This document shows, piece by piece, positions 25,311 through 38,330 of a stretch of DNA of 64,000 nucleotides (positions within the stretch are counted from its first letter, which is position 1; each line of letters starts with the position of its first letter). The stretch is from Patiria pectinifera. Its lineage: Eukaryota; Echinodermata; Asteroidea; Valvatida; Asterinidae. The notes below the pieces were generated by a model, which made no database searches, was not told where the DNA came from, and worked only from the letters and a program-made list of their open reading frames with translations. A program made the translations under genes and the position numbers. Where the stretch lies: positions 6,215,770 to 6,279,769 of the forward strand of contig CM057142.1 in assembly GCA_029964075.1 (NCBI GenBank), read 5' to 3'.

Positions 25311-28300
25311 GGTATATTGGTCAATAACTGAGCACATACAATGGTCTGTTTGGCAAGTCGGCATTGGATTTGCGCAATAGACGTTTTATCTAACTGGTAA
25401 CCAGTTCCTTGGTTGCATGATTGAATAGTTTGCTCTGTTAGGATTACTGTGTGTCTCATACTGCTATGCGTGAGTTATTGCTCGGGAATTAATGAACTTG
25501 TACATGACCCAAACCATTGCCCCAGAGACTAAACAAAGTCAGCTGCGGAGTTAATGACTGGGCATGCCATCACGTTTTAGCCGCGGACGCTCATCAGCAT
25601 GGGTTCAGGGACCTCTCTCGCTCTGTGATTGAACGGAACAACTGGATGTCACTCAAAGAAATGAAACTTTCCATTCGTGCACGAGTGTCAGCCAGGGACC
25701 GTTGGCTTTGTTTTGTCTTTTTGGAAAATGGTTTGGCATTACATCATCAGTTTGCAATGCAGGACGGGGTTTTCTTGTGAAGTGAAACTGCGGCATGGAG
25801 TCGTCACTCCTCGGCGATTTTGATTAATTACGCTATCTTTCGCACTAATCTAAGACACGTCAGTCAAGCTTACGTAGACAGTATTGTGTTTCACCAAGAT
25901 TTGCGCTTTAGCCTAGCCGGAAAAACGTTTGGAGAATTGGAAGTCGCGGCGTGAAGCTGACTCTGTTGTGATCGTATGCAATTAAACGCATTAAGATTTT
26001 CGCCGGGGTTATTCAGAAGCACTGAGATGTTTCCTTCAGCGAGCAAAGAAGAAAAGATAGAAACGAAACCTCCGAACTGAAAGTTTTGTGCGATGTGAAC
26101 ATTGCCTTTGTTAGTCAGGAATTCGCAGTTGATGAGTTTGAGATGCAAGAGGGATGTTCGACCGCATAATTTAGACGTGAATAAAGTTTTGAGATAATTT
26201 TTTTTCACTTTGAACAAAAAATCTTTAATCCAAGGACAGTGTACTCTCTCCACCTGCCCGCTATGTCCAAGAAACCTCTCCATAGAACAGTTATCGAAGA
26301 CAAGAAAATGCTTACAGAAAGAACTGATCAAATTGCCCTTAATTCAAAATTACGGACTTATAGCACCGGTACTTGACCATCTGGTACTCCTGTGTTGTCC
26401 CTGGTGCGAACAGTTCCAAATTAAAGGCATATCATTTGCTTTTCATGCATTTTGTTCATTTTCAATAGTTACATCACTCAAAATCCAAAGAAGAATCTTC
26501 AAAACCTAACTTTAACTTTCTGTTCAGTGGATATTACATTTATCGAGAAAAAGTGAAAAACCATGCAAAACTTTTTGATCACGAAACAAGTTTTCAATAG
26601 CAAGCTTTATTCCGACATTCTGATGGTACCCTGTACCACATTGGTACCCTGTATAGTACCACAGTGAATGGCTGCTAACTCAAACTGACAGTCTGGTACT
26701 TTCCAGGAAACTGGTTCCCTGACACCCCCCTCCCCTGGAAAGTTCACTGTGATTACTTTTTAATCAGACCTCAATTAGCAGCACAATGATCAAAGTTTAA
26801 AAGGATGGCCTCGATTATTCAAAGTTTAAATAAAGTTGACAAATGGGAGAAAAGAAAGTAAACTGATTGCTGGACATGAGGTGAATGTGAAGAATCATCC
26901 TGTGTGCCTTCATTAAATTTATGAATAAGATGGATACGTGGAAAGGAAATTATTACTATGAAAACTATGTTGATGAAATTATTTTGGGGGTTAGGGAGAT
27001 GGTAAAATGAAGCATGATTCATTGGCAAAACGTGTATGTTTTGATTTTTTGCACCTGGTAATGACAAGAGAACTTACAGCTTGAATTGTCAGCAGGCAAC
27101 TGAAGATGATGACAGTCAAAAATCTACAAAAAGATTTTCAATAACTACTTCTGCATTGGCAGAAAGTTTGCTAACATGAAAAAGCACCGAGGAAAAATAA
27201 ACTGTATGCAAATATATATGAAGGTTGTCCTCTTCAGTGAAACTCTGTCCTGCCCAGACATAATCTGACCATGAAGAAAATTCCGTCTAATGGCACTTCA
27301 ACCCTCATCAGACTTGGCTTCATTTAATCAGAGATACATCAATTTGGAAAATCCCTAAATGAAAATGGATAATGACCTTTACAAAATGCCGCAGGAGGCC
27401 AGACACATTGCAGATGCATTAAAAAAAAATCTAGAATCGAAAGAAAGAAACATGGAGTCTGTTTTAGGGTAGAGCATGTACGCTGGGGTTATTACATGTT
27501 AACAGGGTTGAGATTTAATCAGTGGAACTGTCGTGTGGCTCGGGGAAGGTCAGCAACGTGCTTAGCGACAGCAGTGTCCGTAAGGACAAGTGGACGTCAA
27601 CACGTAGAACCCCCAGCGAGTCGCAATCGCCGTGCAACAAGGACGAGACTGGCAGCCAGCAGATGGAATTATAAAAGAAAAGATGCTCATTTGAACAATA
27701 TTTCAATTCATCATTCAGATATGAAGTGAAAAAAAATAATTAATGACTGTGTAGCACATGGTTGTCAGACATCCGCAATAATTTCATTGCAAGGGATAGA
27801 GGCCCTTGAGCAGGGAGCGTGAGAAAGCTTGATGAGATAACTATAAGCAGAGTTGGTGTCGTGCGTAGTCATAGAGGGCGGTTTTTGTTTGTAGGAGCTG
27901 TGAGTTGTTGGGCATAGATGACTTGCGTATTGAAGTGTAGCATTGAGGCTATATAGGTAGTTGATGGAGATTTGAGACGGGGGGGGGGGGGGAATGTTAT
28001 TTGAGAAGGGGTTACACGAAGGGTGACAAGTGTAGAGACGTCTCCCCCAACCCCTGATTAAAAAAAAAGAAATTGTCTTTAGAGAGCTTCTCATTTGAAG
28101 TCCCATCTACTAACTCAAAAATTACTATTTATTGGAAATTTTTACAATATCCTGATGATGACGTAGACAGTTCCGCTGAATAGTTTTCACCCCCACCCAC
28201 ATTTGTCCTGTATGACTGCATCTATCTGTCATCACACCTGACATTTCCTTCCTGCTTTTCGTCAACCTTTTGCACTTCCAAGAAATGGTTTGGGTTATCC

Positions 28301-29287
28301 TGCCACTGATCTCTCTCGCAGACGGTGCCAACGTGTTTCAGCTTTCACTCCTGCATCTTTCTGATGATGCGGGCGTGCAGCTGTAACCGAGAAGATGCTG
28401 GAAAAGATGGAAGATAACCCGCCTAATAACTGTCTTAAATGCCACCGTCCTGACGATGTCAGTTAGCGGAGTATTAACTGACTCGGAAGCTTCCCCGCAG
28501 CGCCTTCTCCGACTACGACAAAACGAAAGTATCTTGTGCTGCTAATCGGCAAATTGGTTCTAACGAAGCTGCAATTTGGCTAATTGCGCCAGCATCGTGG
28601 TGGAGCCGCTGAGTTCATCTTGGCTGCATTAGCTTTTGCGTGGGCACTGGATTTTTTTTTTTCTCTGCCAAATCGCGACGGCAAGGGGGGGGGGTGTTTG
28701 TGAGCTTCCTGGAACGGAGCTTGGCAGCAGACTACATCTCTGAATTTTTTATGACTTACTTCGCCGGTCATTGTCATCAGGGCTTAAATACCGCCATAAC
28801 TCATCCTACATTGCGGGCTTAGCGCAGCTGACTCGCTTTAAACCCAAGCTCCAAATACCTCGCTGTGTTGGACGATCATCTGTTACTCGTCCTTCTTTAA
28901 CATCCTCTTCCTTTTCTTGTCTTTTTTTTCTCCTCTGTTTCTTATTCACGGTTCATTCGCGGTCTCGGACCGACTGGCTAGTGGCATTGATGTGTACAAT
29001 CATCTGTTGCTGTGCGTGGGTGTTCATTTGGCTTGATGAGGGCGATTGTCATAATGGCTGTTAATTCACTCAAGCATGACGGGATGGTCTTCTCCAGTAC
29101 ATTTTCAGTTGCACAGTACAATGCACCAAGATCCCGTTCCTCATTACTTTATTTCGTAACAACTTTCATTACTCCAAATGCCGTCTTTCTATCAGTCTGA
29201 TTAGACAATCGTCCTGATGCCAGTTGCATCACCCAAACGCGATTGCACTATCTTCTCTGTAATTTGTCGGATGAATACAGAAGCATT

Positions 29288-29374
29288 CCACCTACGTAAT
29301 TGTGTTTTTGTCTTATCCACCTACGTAATTGTGTTTTTGTCTTATCCACCTACGTAATTGTGTTTTTGTCTTAT
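29288..29374. repeat. 29-bp tandem repeat, three copies
   Basis: Three nearly identical units containing CCACCTACGTAATTGTG followed by TTTTTGTCTTAT. This is a recent local tandem duplication with no coding role. Confidence 0.85.
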
Positions 29375-30228
29375 CTTTTCCTTTCACCAAACTTCTTCCA
29401 GGTTTTTTTTTTTGGAAGTGCTGAGTGGTCATAATAATGATTGTGAACTTTTCTGACCCCAACTGTATAAGTTTTGTAACATTTCAGGCGGAAATTTCTG
29501 AAATTAAGTCCTAGCACTGCTAATCGCTTTTTCTTTTGTAATTTCTTTATTCCTTCATCAAAAGTGTTTGATGGGAAAACTCAGATCGGTGACTAGCTCA
29601 TCTAGTTGAAAGCAACACGCCCACTTTTTTTTCCCGAAATAGACTTCAAGGATGGTTCCAGTATCTGACTTAAAGTTGTGCATCACTTGAACTTCATGTT
29701 GCTTGACCCAGGGGAACCTTAACTTCCTATAAGACCTTCTAAATCATCTTGATACTGACATGTTTTGTTGGAAAGCTTAAAATAAATTTCAGATCTAATT
29801 TAAGTTTGATCTGGTCTACTCTATAGAGCGTGCAAGTTGACCTCAAACGCCTCCGAAATTGTACGAGAATACAGCCCATCCGGGCACCATGTTAAGGATC
29901 TACAACATGTGTAATATCCTATATTTTGCATTTTTTGTGTGTCTTGACTGGGCTTATCCAATCAAGGGCAACAAATGAGTACTTCAAAAGAAAAGAAAGC
30001 ATCACAATTTACTCTATCTGCTCCGTTCACAAGTACCCCCTCACTGGCAAAGAAAGTACAGTTGGGGGTGATCGACCGACGCCATCTTGCCTGACCGACC
30101 GACGCCATCTTGCCTGACTACAATTCATTTGCCGCGAAGCACGGCCACTGCGTGTACATAGTACAAATCCCCTGGTGTACGTGCGTCACACACAAGGAAC
30201 GGTGCGCGTCAACCAGAGAAATGTCCCG

Positions 30229-30296
30229 CCAATGGGTTTGCTCGTACCCCCCGCCCTGCCTGTTTGCAGGGCGGGGGGTACGAGCGAAGCCCATGG
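30229..30296. repeat. Strong GC-rich hairpin
   Basis: Arms of about 31 nt with few mismatches, containing CTCGTACCCCCCGCCCTGC and its exact complement around a 6-nt loop (CTGTTT). Just upstream (30072-30117) CGACGCCATCTTGCCTGAC is duplicated in tandem. Confidence 0.75.
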
Positions 30297-30950
30297 AACG
30301 TCGTTGCTAGTAAAAAGGGCGCCCTCTTTCGTCGGTGCACGGAGCCTATAGTAAAAATATTGTGAATTGATGACTATTTTAAAATCAAACATGTTGACCG
30401 TACCTATGTTCATTCAAGCACACAGGTAACAATTGGATAAATTCAAACGCATGATATGTTACATGAAAGATAAACGTCGAATTCAATCTTAATGATCCAT
30501 TCTGATCTGATGTTGTCAGATCAAATCAAATCTGATTCCCCCCCCCCCCCTTTTTCCATTGGAAATTTGGCAATTTGAGAACAACTTCCCATGATTAGCG
30601 GGTGTAACATAAATTTCGTTTTTGAAACATTTTATGCTCCCCCCCCCCTCCCCTCCCCGAAAACCCTGTGTTTCACTTTTGGCTATTTATTTTAACGCCC
30701 CGTGGAAAGCGAAGAGCACCACCTATTGTCTGACATTAACCATGCTTTCGGTTTTGAATAGCGACCCCATGGGAAAATGGTGTCCAGCCCCCCCCCCCCC
30801 CCACCCCACCCCACTTTTTGATTTTACGGAGGCCGGGTGTCCAGTGAAAAAAAAAAATGTCTATACCTTTCAGCATGGATGAAATTGGGCGTCCCTCCAA
30901 TGTAAGATCCAGCCCCCCTACCCCAGTCGCCCCCCTCCCCCCCAGGATGA

Positions 30951-30970
30951 GAACCCTGGCTACGCCGCTG
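30951..30970. mobile_element. Single terminus of a hAT-like element (GGCTACGCCGCTG)
   Basis: The sequence ending CCTGGCTACGCCGCTG is the reverse complement of a CAGCGGCGTAGCCAGG terminus. It abuts the GATC-rich tract, which also appears to the left at 30497-30537, with AATCTGATT on both sides. This suggests an element of about 430 bp inserted into the tract, but the matching left terminus was not found. Confidence 0.35.
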
Positions 30971-31210
30971 ATCTAATCTGATTGAGTCTAAATAAATCTC
31001 ATCCATTCTGATCAGATCTTATTTATCCTGATCTGGTCAAATTCATTATCTAATCTGATCAAATCAAATCAAATCAAATCCATTTTGATCTTATACTTTC
31101 CGAACCCAATCCAATGCGATCTGATCAGATCCACCCTGATCGTATGTAAAACATTCCAGTCTGATCCAGTCCTTGCTGATCCCATTTGATCCACTTTGAT
31201 CTGCTCAGAC
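30971..31210. repeat. Degenerate GATC-rich tract (CTGATC/AATCTGATC)
   Basis: Dozens of TGATC, ATCTGATC and AAATC motifs at irregular 8-15 bp spacing. They probably descend from a short tandem repeat. The same motif is present at 30497-30537 across an apparent insertion. Confidence 0.6.
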
Positions 31211-34200
31211 ATCCGCCCTGTTAATCCAGTGGACATAGTTGATCTCATCAAATCCATTAATCCAAAAAATGACTCCATATTAAGCCAGCTGGCCCAGTAC
31301 GTTCCTGTATCTCCACAGAATTCCACCATTCATCCCTCATCCCATTGTGACCATCTCATCTTCCAAAACAGACTCGAATTGGACACTCGACCCAATTGTT
31401 CCTCTTTATTTCACACTCTTAACAGCCCAATGAGCACATCTCTGCAATTTACTTGTATTTAAGTAATTATAACCGCCGCGTTCTCTGCTGGAAGGCAGCC
31501 ATCCATATCATGGAGCCTTAAAAGATATACATACAAAGTGGGATACAGAAGTGGAGTGTTGTGCTGTGCAGCTGACAACTTTCCCATGCAGTTATTGCCT
31601 CTGTTCTCTACCTTGTTGAGGATGGCTGTTTGAAGCTGTATAACATGTATGATGTAAAAAATAAGTAGGATGAGAGTAAGAACCCATTATACCTGGTAAT
31701 TGTTGTGATAGCTACAGATCCAATGACAGGCGATGAAGATTTAATAAAGCTAGAATAAAGAAGTAGTTTTGTATTGACAAGGTAAGGTATGGCTTATGGG
31801 GTTTAAACCCCCTTCTTCCCACCCCACCCACCCCCAAAAGGACAAAGGGTTAGGGGTAGAAGTGAACTCAAGGTACCATTGGAAAAATAGCTAGGGCACA
31901 AAATGAACCATTTGCGTTTGTTTATGGTGTGAATCGAGGACACACACGTGCAACATCATCGGTGAATCGAGGACAGGAACCAAATCGAGGGCGACTTCGA
32001 TTAGAAAACATGTACAAAACCAATGAGAGTTGTTACGAAAAAGTTACAAACAAAGGAAAAGTACAAGCAAAGGAAAAGGGAAGAGGAACAAAAGAATATC
32101 CTCAATTTACATCATAAACAAATGTGTGTGTACATGTGCAATCATCTAACATGAACATAGTGTCAAATGGTGTTTTGTGGTTCCCCACCCCACCAAAAAA
32201 TATGAAGCCTTTTTCTAGTTAATTTGTCCCCCTTGAAAAAACTATCCATTCCCTATTTGCTTAGCTTGAGTGTGTTTTTTGGTCATCCGTTCTGATTGTT
32301 TGTCCATTAGGACTGTAAACCTAATCTTTTGTTATGTAAAGCTCTCTCTCTCCCTCCCCTTCCCCTTTTTTTTTTACAAAAATCATGGTTCCGTGACACT
32401 GCCACACTGCAGCTGTCTTTAAAAGAAATGAAAGATGCATATAGTCATTGAGATAATGGAGATACTTATTAATTTAAACGACATAATGGAATAGACTGGA
32501 CTATTTCAGGACCGTAAACCAATCTTTTTCGCATTAATACTTTAAGATATAGACCAAAATGTAATTTCATTTAATTTTTGGGATAGTGTTTAGACACTCA
32601 GATGCTTAAATATGCAACAGGTTGAAGATAATGAAAACAAAATGGCTTACAAAAAAAAGTTATCAAATAAACTGCACTATTTTCAGTACCAGGTTGAACA
32701 AAGAAATTGACTGAAGTGGGATGTGGACCAAAGACCTTGTAACACTGTAGTGGTGCTCTAACAACTGAAGTAGGTTTTTTGTGTACATAGGTAAACATTT
32801 TTCCTCTTATTGAGGGGGGGGGGGGGGTTGAAGGGAAAGTGCAATTACAAAAAGCAGTCCCTGATGACAGTTAGCTCAATGGAAGAGCCAGTGTATAACC
32901 CTTCTGTTTAGCCCCGCCCATCCTCAAGATTGTTTACAATACTGAAGCCACCACATATGTGGCTGTTCGTCCATTACCGTTATAATTATTCCAATTCGGG
33001 AATAATCAGTTTGGCGGATCTCTTTCAAATTCAGACTTTGATGAGAGGATCACTGATAACATCAGCTGGAATGATTTCAGTTGTGTCTTCCCCGAACTGA
33101 GCGAGTCAAGAGATACTGTGCTTTGCTTCATGGATGTCTTTAAGATTAAAGGGAATATACATCATTTGCTTTTGCTGTAACTTTCAGAAATGAAATGGAT
33201 TTGGGGGGTTGGTAATATATAGCAAATATTGTTACGCTGACTTTTTTGACATTTTGGGTTCGTAGGTGCTATAAAAACCAAGAAAAACAATCATTTTCCT
33301 GTAGTTTGGTTCCCTGACTCCATTTAAGATGAAATGGAGCAATTTATAGACATTGGGGAATTGTAAGGTCAGGGAACCAGTCTAGCTGGCTTGTACCCAT
33401 TCATAGGTGTGTAATCGATTGCAAACAAACGCGGACTAACTTAATATGGTCAATTAGGGCCAGTATTTGAAAAAAGCCAGTTTTTTCCAATGCTGGTCGG
33501 CCGACCAGCGTTGGAAATTGATACAAAAATACCACTTTTCTTGAAAATGACAGTATACCAGGTGCCATGATTTTACAGGATGCTTTAGACTATCATTCAC
33601 TAACAGTCCAGTAAGGTATTTTAAAATAATTTGGTAGTTTATTTTTTGATGTTTGCAAATGTTGTATATTGCCTTTAAGCCGCATCCCAATGAATTGGCT
33701 ACGGCTTGCGATGACACATGCGTCTAATGGATTGATTGAAGCCACTTCCCATAGTCACATGTACAAGTGCCTGTCGTAGCCAAGGAATTTCGGACATGGC
33801 CTAAGTCTGATATTTCAAATTGTGGTACTCCACAGTACATTAGTTTGTGTGATTAATTAAAAGTCTTTCAGTGTCTTTTTATTTTTGCCACTGAAGCTCA
33901 ACAATCTTTTGCAAAAATTTCAAGTGTTTCCTTCAAAGAACAAAATCACATGACCAGGAAGGGGGCACAGCACTTTCTATTTTATCCTGCGATGAACAAT
34001 CTGGATTTTTTTAAAGCTAAAACAACACATGTATCCATTTGCAATCCAATTGGACATAGACTTGTACAGCCTTGGGTCTTTTCAGCTGGGTTTGTGTGGG
34101 CATATCTCGTGCACTTGTGTGTGTGGTCAAGTAATTTACTCGCCAGGTTGAAAGATTCAACCCAGTTTGCTCTGCCGATTTCCCAGAAAACAGGTCGTTG

Positions 34201-35180
34201 AATATTCAATAGTCCTCTCTGTTTTCCCGGCGCTGGTGCTATTTGCTGTATCAATCTGTCAGTGTGTAGCGAGGGGGGGGGTGCATCAGTCTTGGACAAG
34301 AGCCAAGATTCAAGAAGGTAATTGCAAGATTTTATCAGGGATGCTGAGGAGATTACTGGTTGCTAAACGCATCAGGAGGATGCGTTGCTGGTGCTGGGGA
34401 CGGGGGAGCATAAAAAGATGTATCTACTGAACTCCACTCTGGCAGCCATCTTGGTTTTCACACAAATTTATAATTATAGCTAAATTACAGGTATCAGGTT
34501 TAGGCCAGAAGCTATGATTTTGGAGATAGTGCTGCAGCTATGCACCATCTTGTTTAGTGTCATATACTGACGCTTCAGTCACAGAAATAACTGTTATAAA
34601 CGCATCCACGTGTATGCAATGCGTGCACAAACCAATATGCACATGCAGTGTGTTCCAGACCTTCTCTCTGGGCTTAACTGTAAAGTGCACGGACTCCAAA
34701 TGCTGGTTGCAAAGTGGTAAAACTTTGAATTTCAATAGCTCTTACACAAGCAAGGGCTGTATCCAAATTACTTCTCCTTGACCAGCATTAACACACATCT
34801 ATGGGACTGTGACTACAGCGGCGTCCATAGGCTTATGTGTGACTGCAAGCCATAGCCAAGTCATTTTGATGAAGTTTAACTTAGTGGTAAGAGACAGTAT
34901 TGTGGTGCAGTCTCTTTTCAATGAGTGTGAGTTTGTGAGTAGACGTAGTTTGCCACAAATTTTTAGTTCAGGTATTTTGCCCTTAATAGAGAAGACTTTT
35001 GACTAGCAATAAGTGGGCGTGAACATCCGGGAATTGTTTACATTGGCTTATCTAGCTCCCAGACCTATGTTCTTGAAACTCAATGGTTCTTCAGTCTGGA
35101 GTGCTGAATGGTAATACACAGCAACCGATGAAAACTGGTGTGCAAATGAATAGATGTTTTCATTGGATGATGTCAGCCGT
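31211..35180. other. No gene supported
   Basis: AT-rich with a G tract near 32813-32827. A tRNA A-box-like string TTAGCTCAATGGAAGAGC near 32872 lacks a B-box. Confidence 0.45.
33305..33382. repeat. Nested inverted repeat
   Basis: TGGTTCCCTGA pairs with TCAGGGAACCA, and inside it CTCCATTT-AAGATG-AAATGGAG forms a second stem. Possibly a small foldback element. Confidence 0.55.
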
Positions 35181-35194
35181 CCCCACCTAGGTAC

Positions 35195-35335
35195 GTGGTC
35201 TACCCGATGTTCCCCAATACCTATGTTCCCCAGAAATCCTTAGGGTTAGGGTTAAGGTTAGGGTTAGGGCTAGGGTTTATTCTTAGGGTAAGGATTTTGG
35301 GGAACATCGGTATTGGGGAACATCAGTATGCACCC
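35195..35335. mobile_element. Telomere-motif inverted-repeat element, copy 2
   Basis: A 141-bp element. Its arms at about 35206-35242 and 35289-35324 are near-perfect inverted repeats of GATGTTCCCCAATACC type. The loop carries TTAGGG repeats plus degenerate variants, in the opposite orientation to copy 1. It is flanked by an 8-bp direct repeat CTAGGTAC (35187-35194 and 35336-35343). The termini GTGGTCTACCCGATG and GGGTGCATACTGATG are each 15 nt up to ATG, as in copy 1. This parallel structure indicates transposition rather than telomere healing. Confidence 0.7.
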
Positions 35336-36059
35336 CTAGGTACAGATTTGTTAGTCTGTAGGAGTAGTCCATTCATTGTACTTTTTAATGTGCTTCAAGT
35401 CTTTTGGGACCTACTCAAATTCGAAGGAGGGTTGGATGTAGTTTTCAATGATGTATGAGGATGAAAAACTGGTATTGTGAAAAGAATGATAAGGCTTTTG
35501 GTTGTGGCGTGTCAGTATGTATGTCTGTAATGGATGATGCATAGAGTATGTGTTTCCCTCGGTGTCTGGTCGTGGAGGGATTGGGACGAGACACTGTCAT
35601 TTATTCCACCCAGCTCATCAATTGTAAGTTTCTCTTGACATCTCTGGTGTGGTTGGCTTCCAGAAGTTGCTGCCTCATGTTGTTTGAAGTAAATAGGTTT
35701 AGTGGTGTGTATCAAGCTTTGATGATTTGGAAGGCTTGGTGTTCAACAAAAAATGTAATACGAAACAAATTTTGAAATCACGAAGTGTGGAAGCACAGTT
35801 TCAATACCAAACTGGTTTTAAATGGGAATGGGGGGGGGTGTTCAATTAAAGATAACTCCGCTTTTTGGAGGGAAAATGTAAATGTCAAACCATTCATGTG
35901 TGCGTTCTTTTGTACTGCAATGCGTGTGTTTTTTCCCTCATTGAAAAAAAATTGAACTATTCTTGGATCCTTGTATAATGTATTTGTTGACAACAATGCT
36001 GAATTTTTAATATCGCCATTTGATGTGCATTTGCCGTCGCCTTTCTGGCAACTCCCTCC

Positions 36060-36480
36060 CCAACCGTTCATAGAATTTGAAAGTGCACTCTCACAAAGCG
36101 ACCACGCCAGGATTAGCTTCACTTGTTTTGCACAAAAGCTTGCCTGGCAACGGTTTCCCCCGCGTGCAGCTAGCGAGCGATGCCTCATTGTCAGCGTAAT
36201 TGTGTCAAGTCCCTGTGTTTAATTAATGAGGCAAGTGTCTCCCTGCTAATTTGCATCTCCTCAAAACACTTTAATTACAGGATTTTATCTGCTCACACCC
36301 CCCCCCCCTTCCATCCCACCATGTACCAACCACCGCTCAGTCGCCAGAATGCCGGCCGGTTCCCTCAGTCGGTTTTGGGGGCCGGGTGTTGTGACAGTTT
36401 TTCTTGCAGGTCTAGGGTTGTTTGTGTGTTTCCAGGGGATCGTGGGTCAATATTTGAAGAGATTGTGTTGCCGTCATTAA
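36060..36480. promoter_or_regulatory. Candidate enhancer with clustered factor motifs
   Basis: A balanced-GC island with Otx-type GGATTAG (36110-36116) and an RFX X-box-like GCTTGCCTGGCAAC (36138-36151). It also has TAATTAAT (36220-36227), a POU octamer ATTTGCAT (36249-36256), and TGCCTCATT repeated in inverse 36 bp later. It lies about 2 kb downstream of the CHAC1-like 3' end. Motif evidence only. Confidence 0.3.
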
Positions 36481-37779
36481 TTCACGGGCAGTGTCAGCGG
36501 CGCGATGACAAACTGCCCAATAGATAGTGCTCATCCACAATTTTTTCCTACAGAGATTGGGGAGGTTTTCCACCACTCTCGTTGTCTTTGATGTTCCATT
36601 TTGCCGACACTCTCATAACTGGCATCAAGAATGCTTCCTGGAGAAATAGTAATTGCTCAATCGAACCAGATTTTGTTTTATCAAATCAGTATCATTTTGT
36701 AATACGTGATGAAAAGAGAGCAAGCTTCTTAAAAATTCTTAAAACCTCCTGAAATGAGTCTCTACTTTCAAATTGCCCACCCCACCCCCACCCCACAACA
36801 CCCCAGCCCCTACCCACACCCCAACTCCCAACCTCTGGAGAAAAACAAATACCACAAATAAAACAACACACATCAGAATGCATTTGCAATAATATTTTTG
36901 GTTTTGTTTTAATGAAGCAAACATGTGAATATTGCATTTGAAGCACCTTTTGTATGGTCCACTACATATACAGCTGGTTGTCAGCCATTCAGAATATTTT
37001 TATATCACAACAATAAAATTAAATCAAAGTTAAAAATCTTCTTTAAAAAAAGTAGTCAATGAATTTCAGAAACAAGAAGTGTCTTGGCTCTAGCACAGAA
37101 GTTGCATCCAGTGCATCTTGGAGTGTTATTCCCAAAGTCAGGCATGTAACTGGGAATTTAGAACAAATGAGGACATTCCAAACCACACAAGACTTTGCAC
37201 AGTGTTTTTCAATTTGTAATGGCATTCATGAGAAGTAAAAAATGAGGAAATCAGAGGATCCGAGGAGAAGTTGCATGGCCGCAAAGTGTGCCTAACATGA
37301 AAAATCAGGCTCTTGACAGCAACATTCTTCTGTTAAAAATTAAATTAAAAACACAACAAAACAAAACAAATCATTGTGCAGTTATTTTTTAAGTGGCAAC
37401 ATATGTACTATGTCCACGAGTAATGTCAAACAAATAATACTGACGGTTTCAAGGTCAGTTTCATGAATGTATATCTAGATGGCTTAATTTCTGGCCAGAG
37501 CTTAGGGATAGCTTTTGAAAGTGTTTTTTTTTTCTTCTTTAGAATAGACGATATGTTTAAATTGTGCAATTCTGTTCATATGCACAGACAGCACAGGTGC
37601 ATTTTTCATTCAGCTTAATGCCATAATAAAAACATCTCATCAGCATGAACTCATCAAGGTAATTCGGTCGCTTTTGAAGTCTTTGTGAACATGACAGTAG
37701 CACCACAACAGCCATTCACAGCAGCTGTGCAAGATTGAAATTAGGGAGAGGGCTTATTTGCATTTGCTGATATTTCACA

Positions 37780-37850
37780 TTAATAATAATAATACAGAGC
37801 ATTTTTTAATGCCCCAAATCCACTTTGATTAGATGCTCAAGGCGCAGAGA
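37780..37850. repeat. AAT microsatellite with adjoining interspersed-repeat sequence
   Basis: TTAATAATAATAATA is followed by AGAGCATTTTTTAATGCCCC and GATGCTCAAGGCGC. The combination resembles the tail of a dispersed retroelement, but the family is not identified. Confidence 0.3.
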
Positions 37851-38330
37851 AACAAAAAAATACAACATAAACAGGATGAAACATGTAGGTACACACAAAT
37901 GAATTACATGAATATGAAACAGCAGGAAATGTTAGAGGAAATGTTTGCCGTTTAGAAGTTATATTCATGCAAAGTGTGTATTGTCCATATACACTTTTTT
38001 AAATAAATAAATATAAATATTTTTTTCTCAATATCTACATCTTTATATTACAATGTTATGTACATTGAACTGGCCAAGATGATAAACTTCATATATAACC
38101 TTGTTTTTGGTTTACTGTTGCCATGTGTCTGCTCCATTTTACCCTGTGTAGTTTGTTATGACAAGTGCAGTGAACAGGTTTTTTTTTTCATGCATAGTTC
38201 ATTTCATTGACATTTTAACTTTTGTTGAACTTCACATGGCCTCAGGTGCTGTTACATCGATGGAAGAATGATACAGATCTTTTCTCTCTGCTAACATAAA
38301 TAAAAATATCCAAAATACTGATAATTGTTG
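37851..38330 (-). other. Probable 3' UTR and flank of the CHAC1-like gene
   Basis: AT-rich sequence directly downstream of the CHAC1-like stop codon on the minus strand. No canonical AATAAA in the sense orientation was found close to the stop, so the UTR end is not assigned. No gene is seen. Confidence 0.4.

Larger units (their letters stand above)
25311..30490. other. No gene supported
   Basis: Mixed-composition intergenic sequence. 25500-26000 and 28380-28640 are less AT-rich. A 146-codon minus-strand frame at 25891-26331 has no recognisable domain. Two TGGTACCCTGTA copies occur near 26625-26655. Confidence 0.45.

Noticed and set aside
25891-26331. 146-codon minus-strand frame
   Set aside because: No motif recognised. 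Composition looks like random translation, and there are no supporting splice sites.
32868-32900. tRNA A-box-like TTAGCTCAATGGAAGAGC
   Set aside because: No B-box or paired acceptor stem follows.
36770-36935. Gly-rich protein frames on the minus strand
   Set aside because: Translation of a CCCCAC simple repeat.
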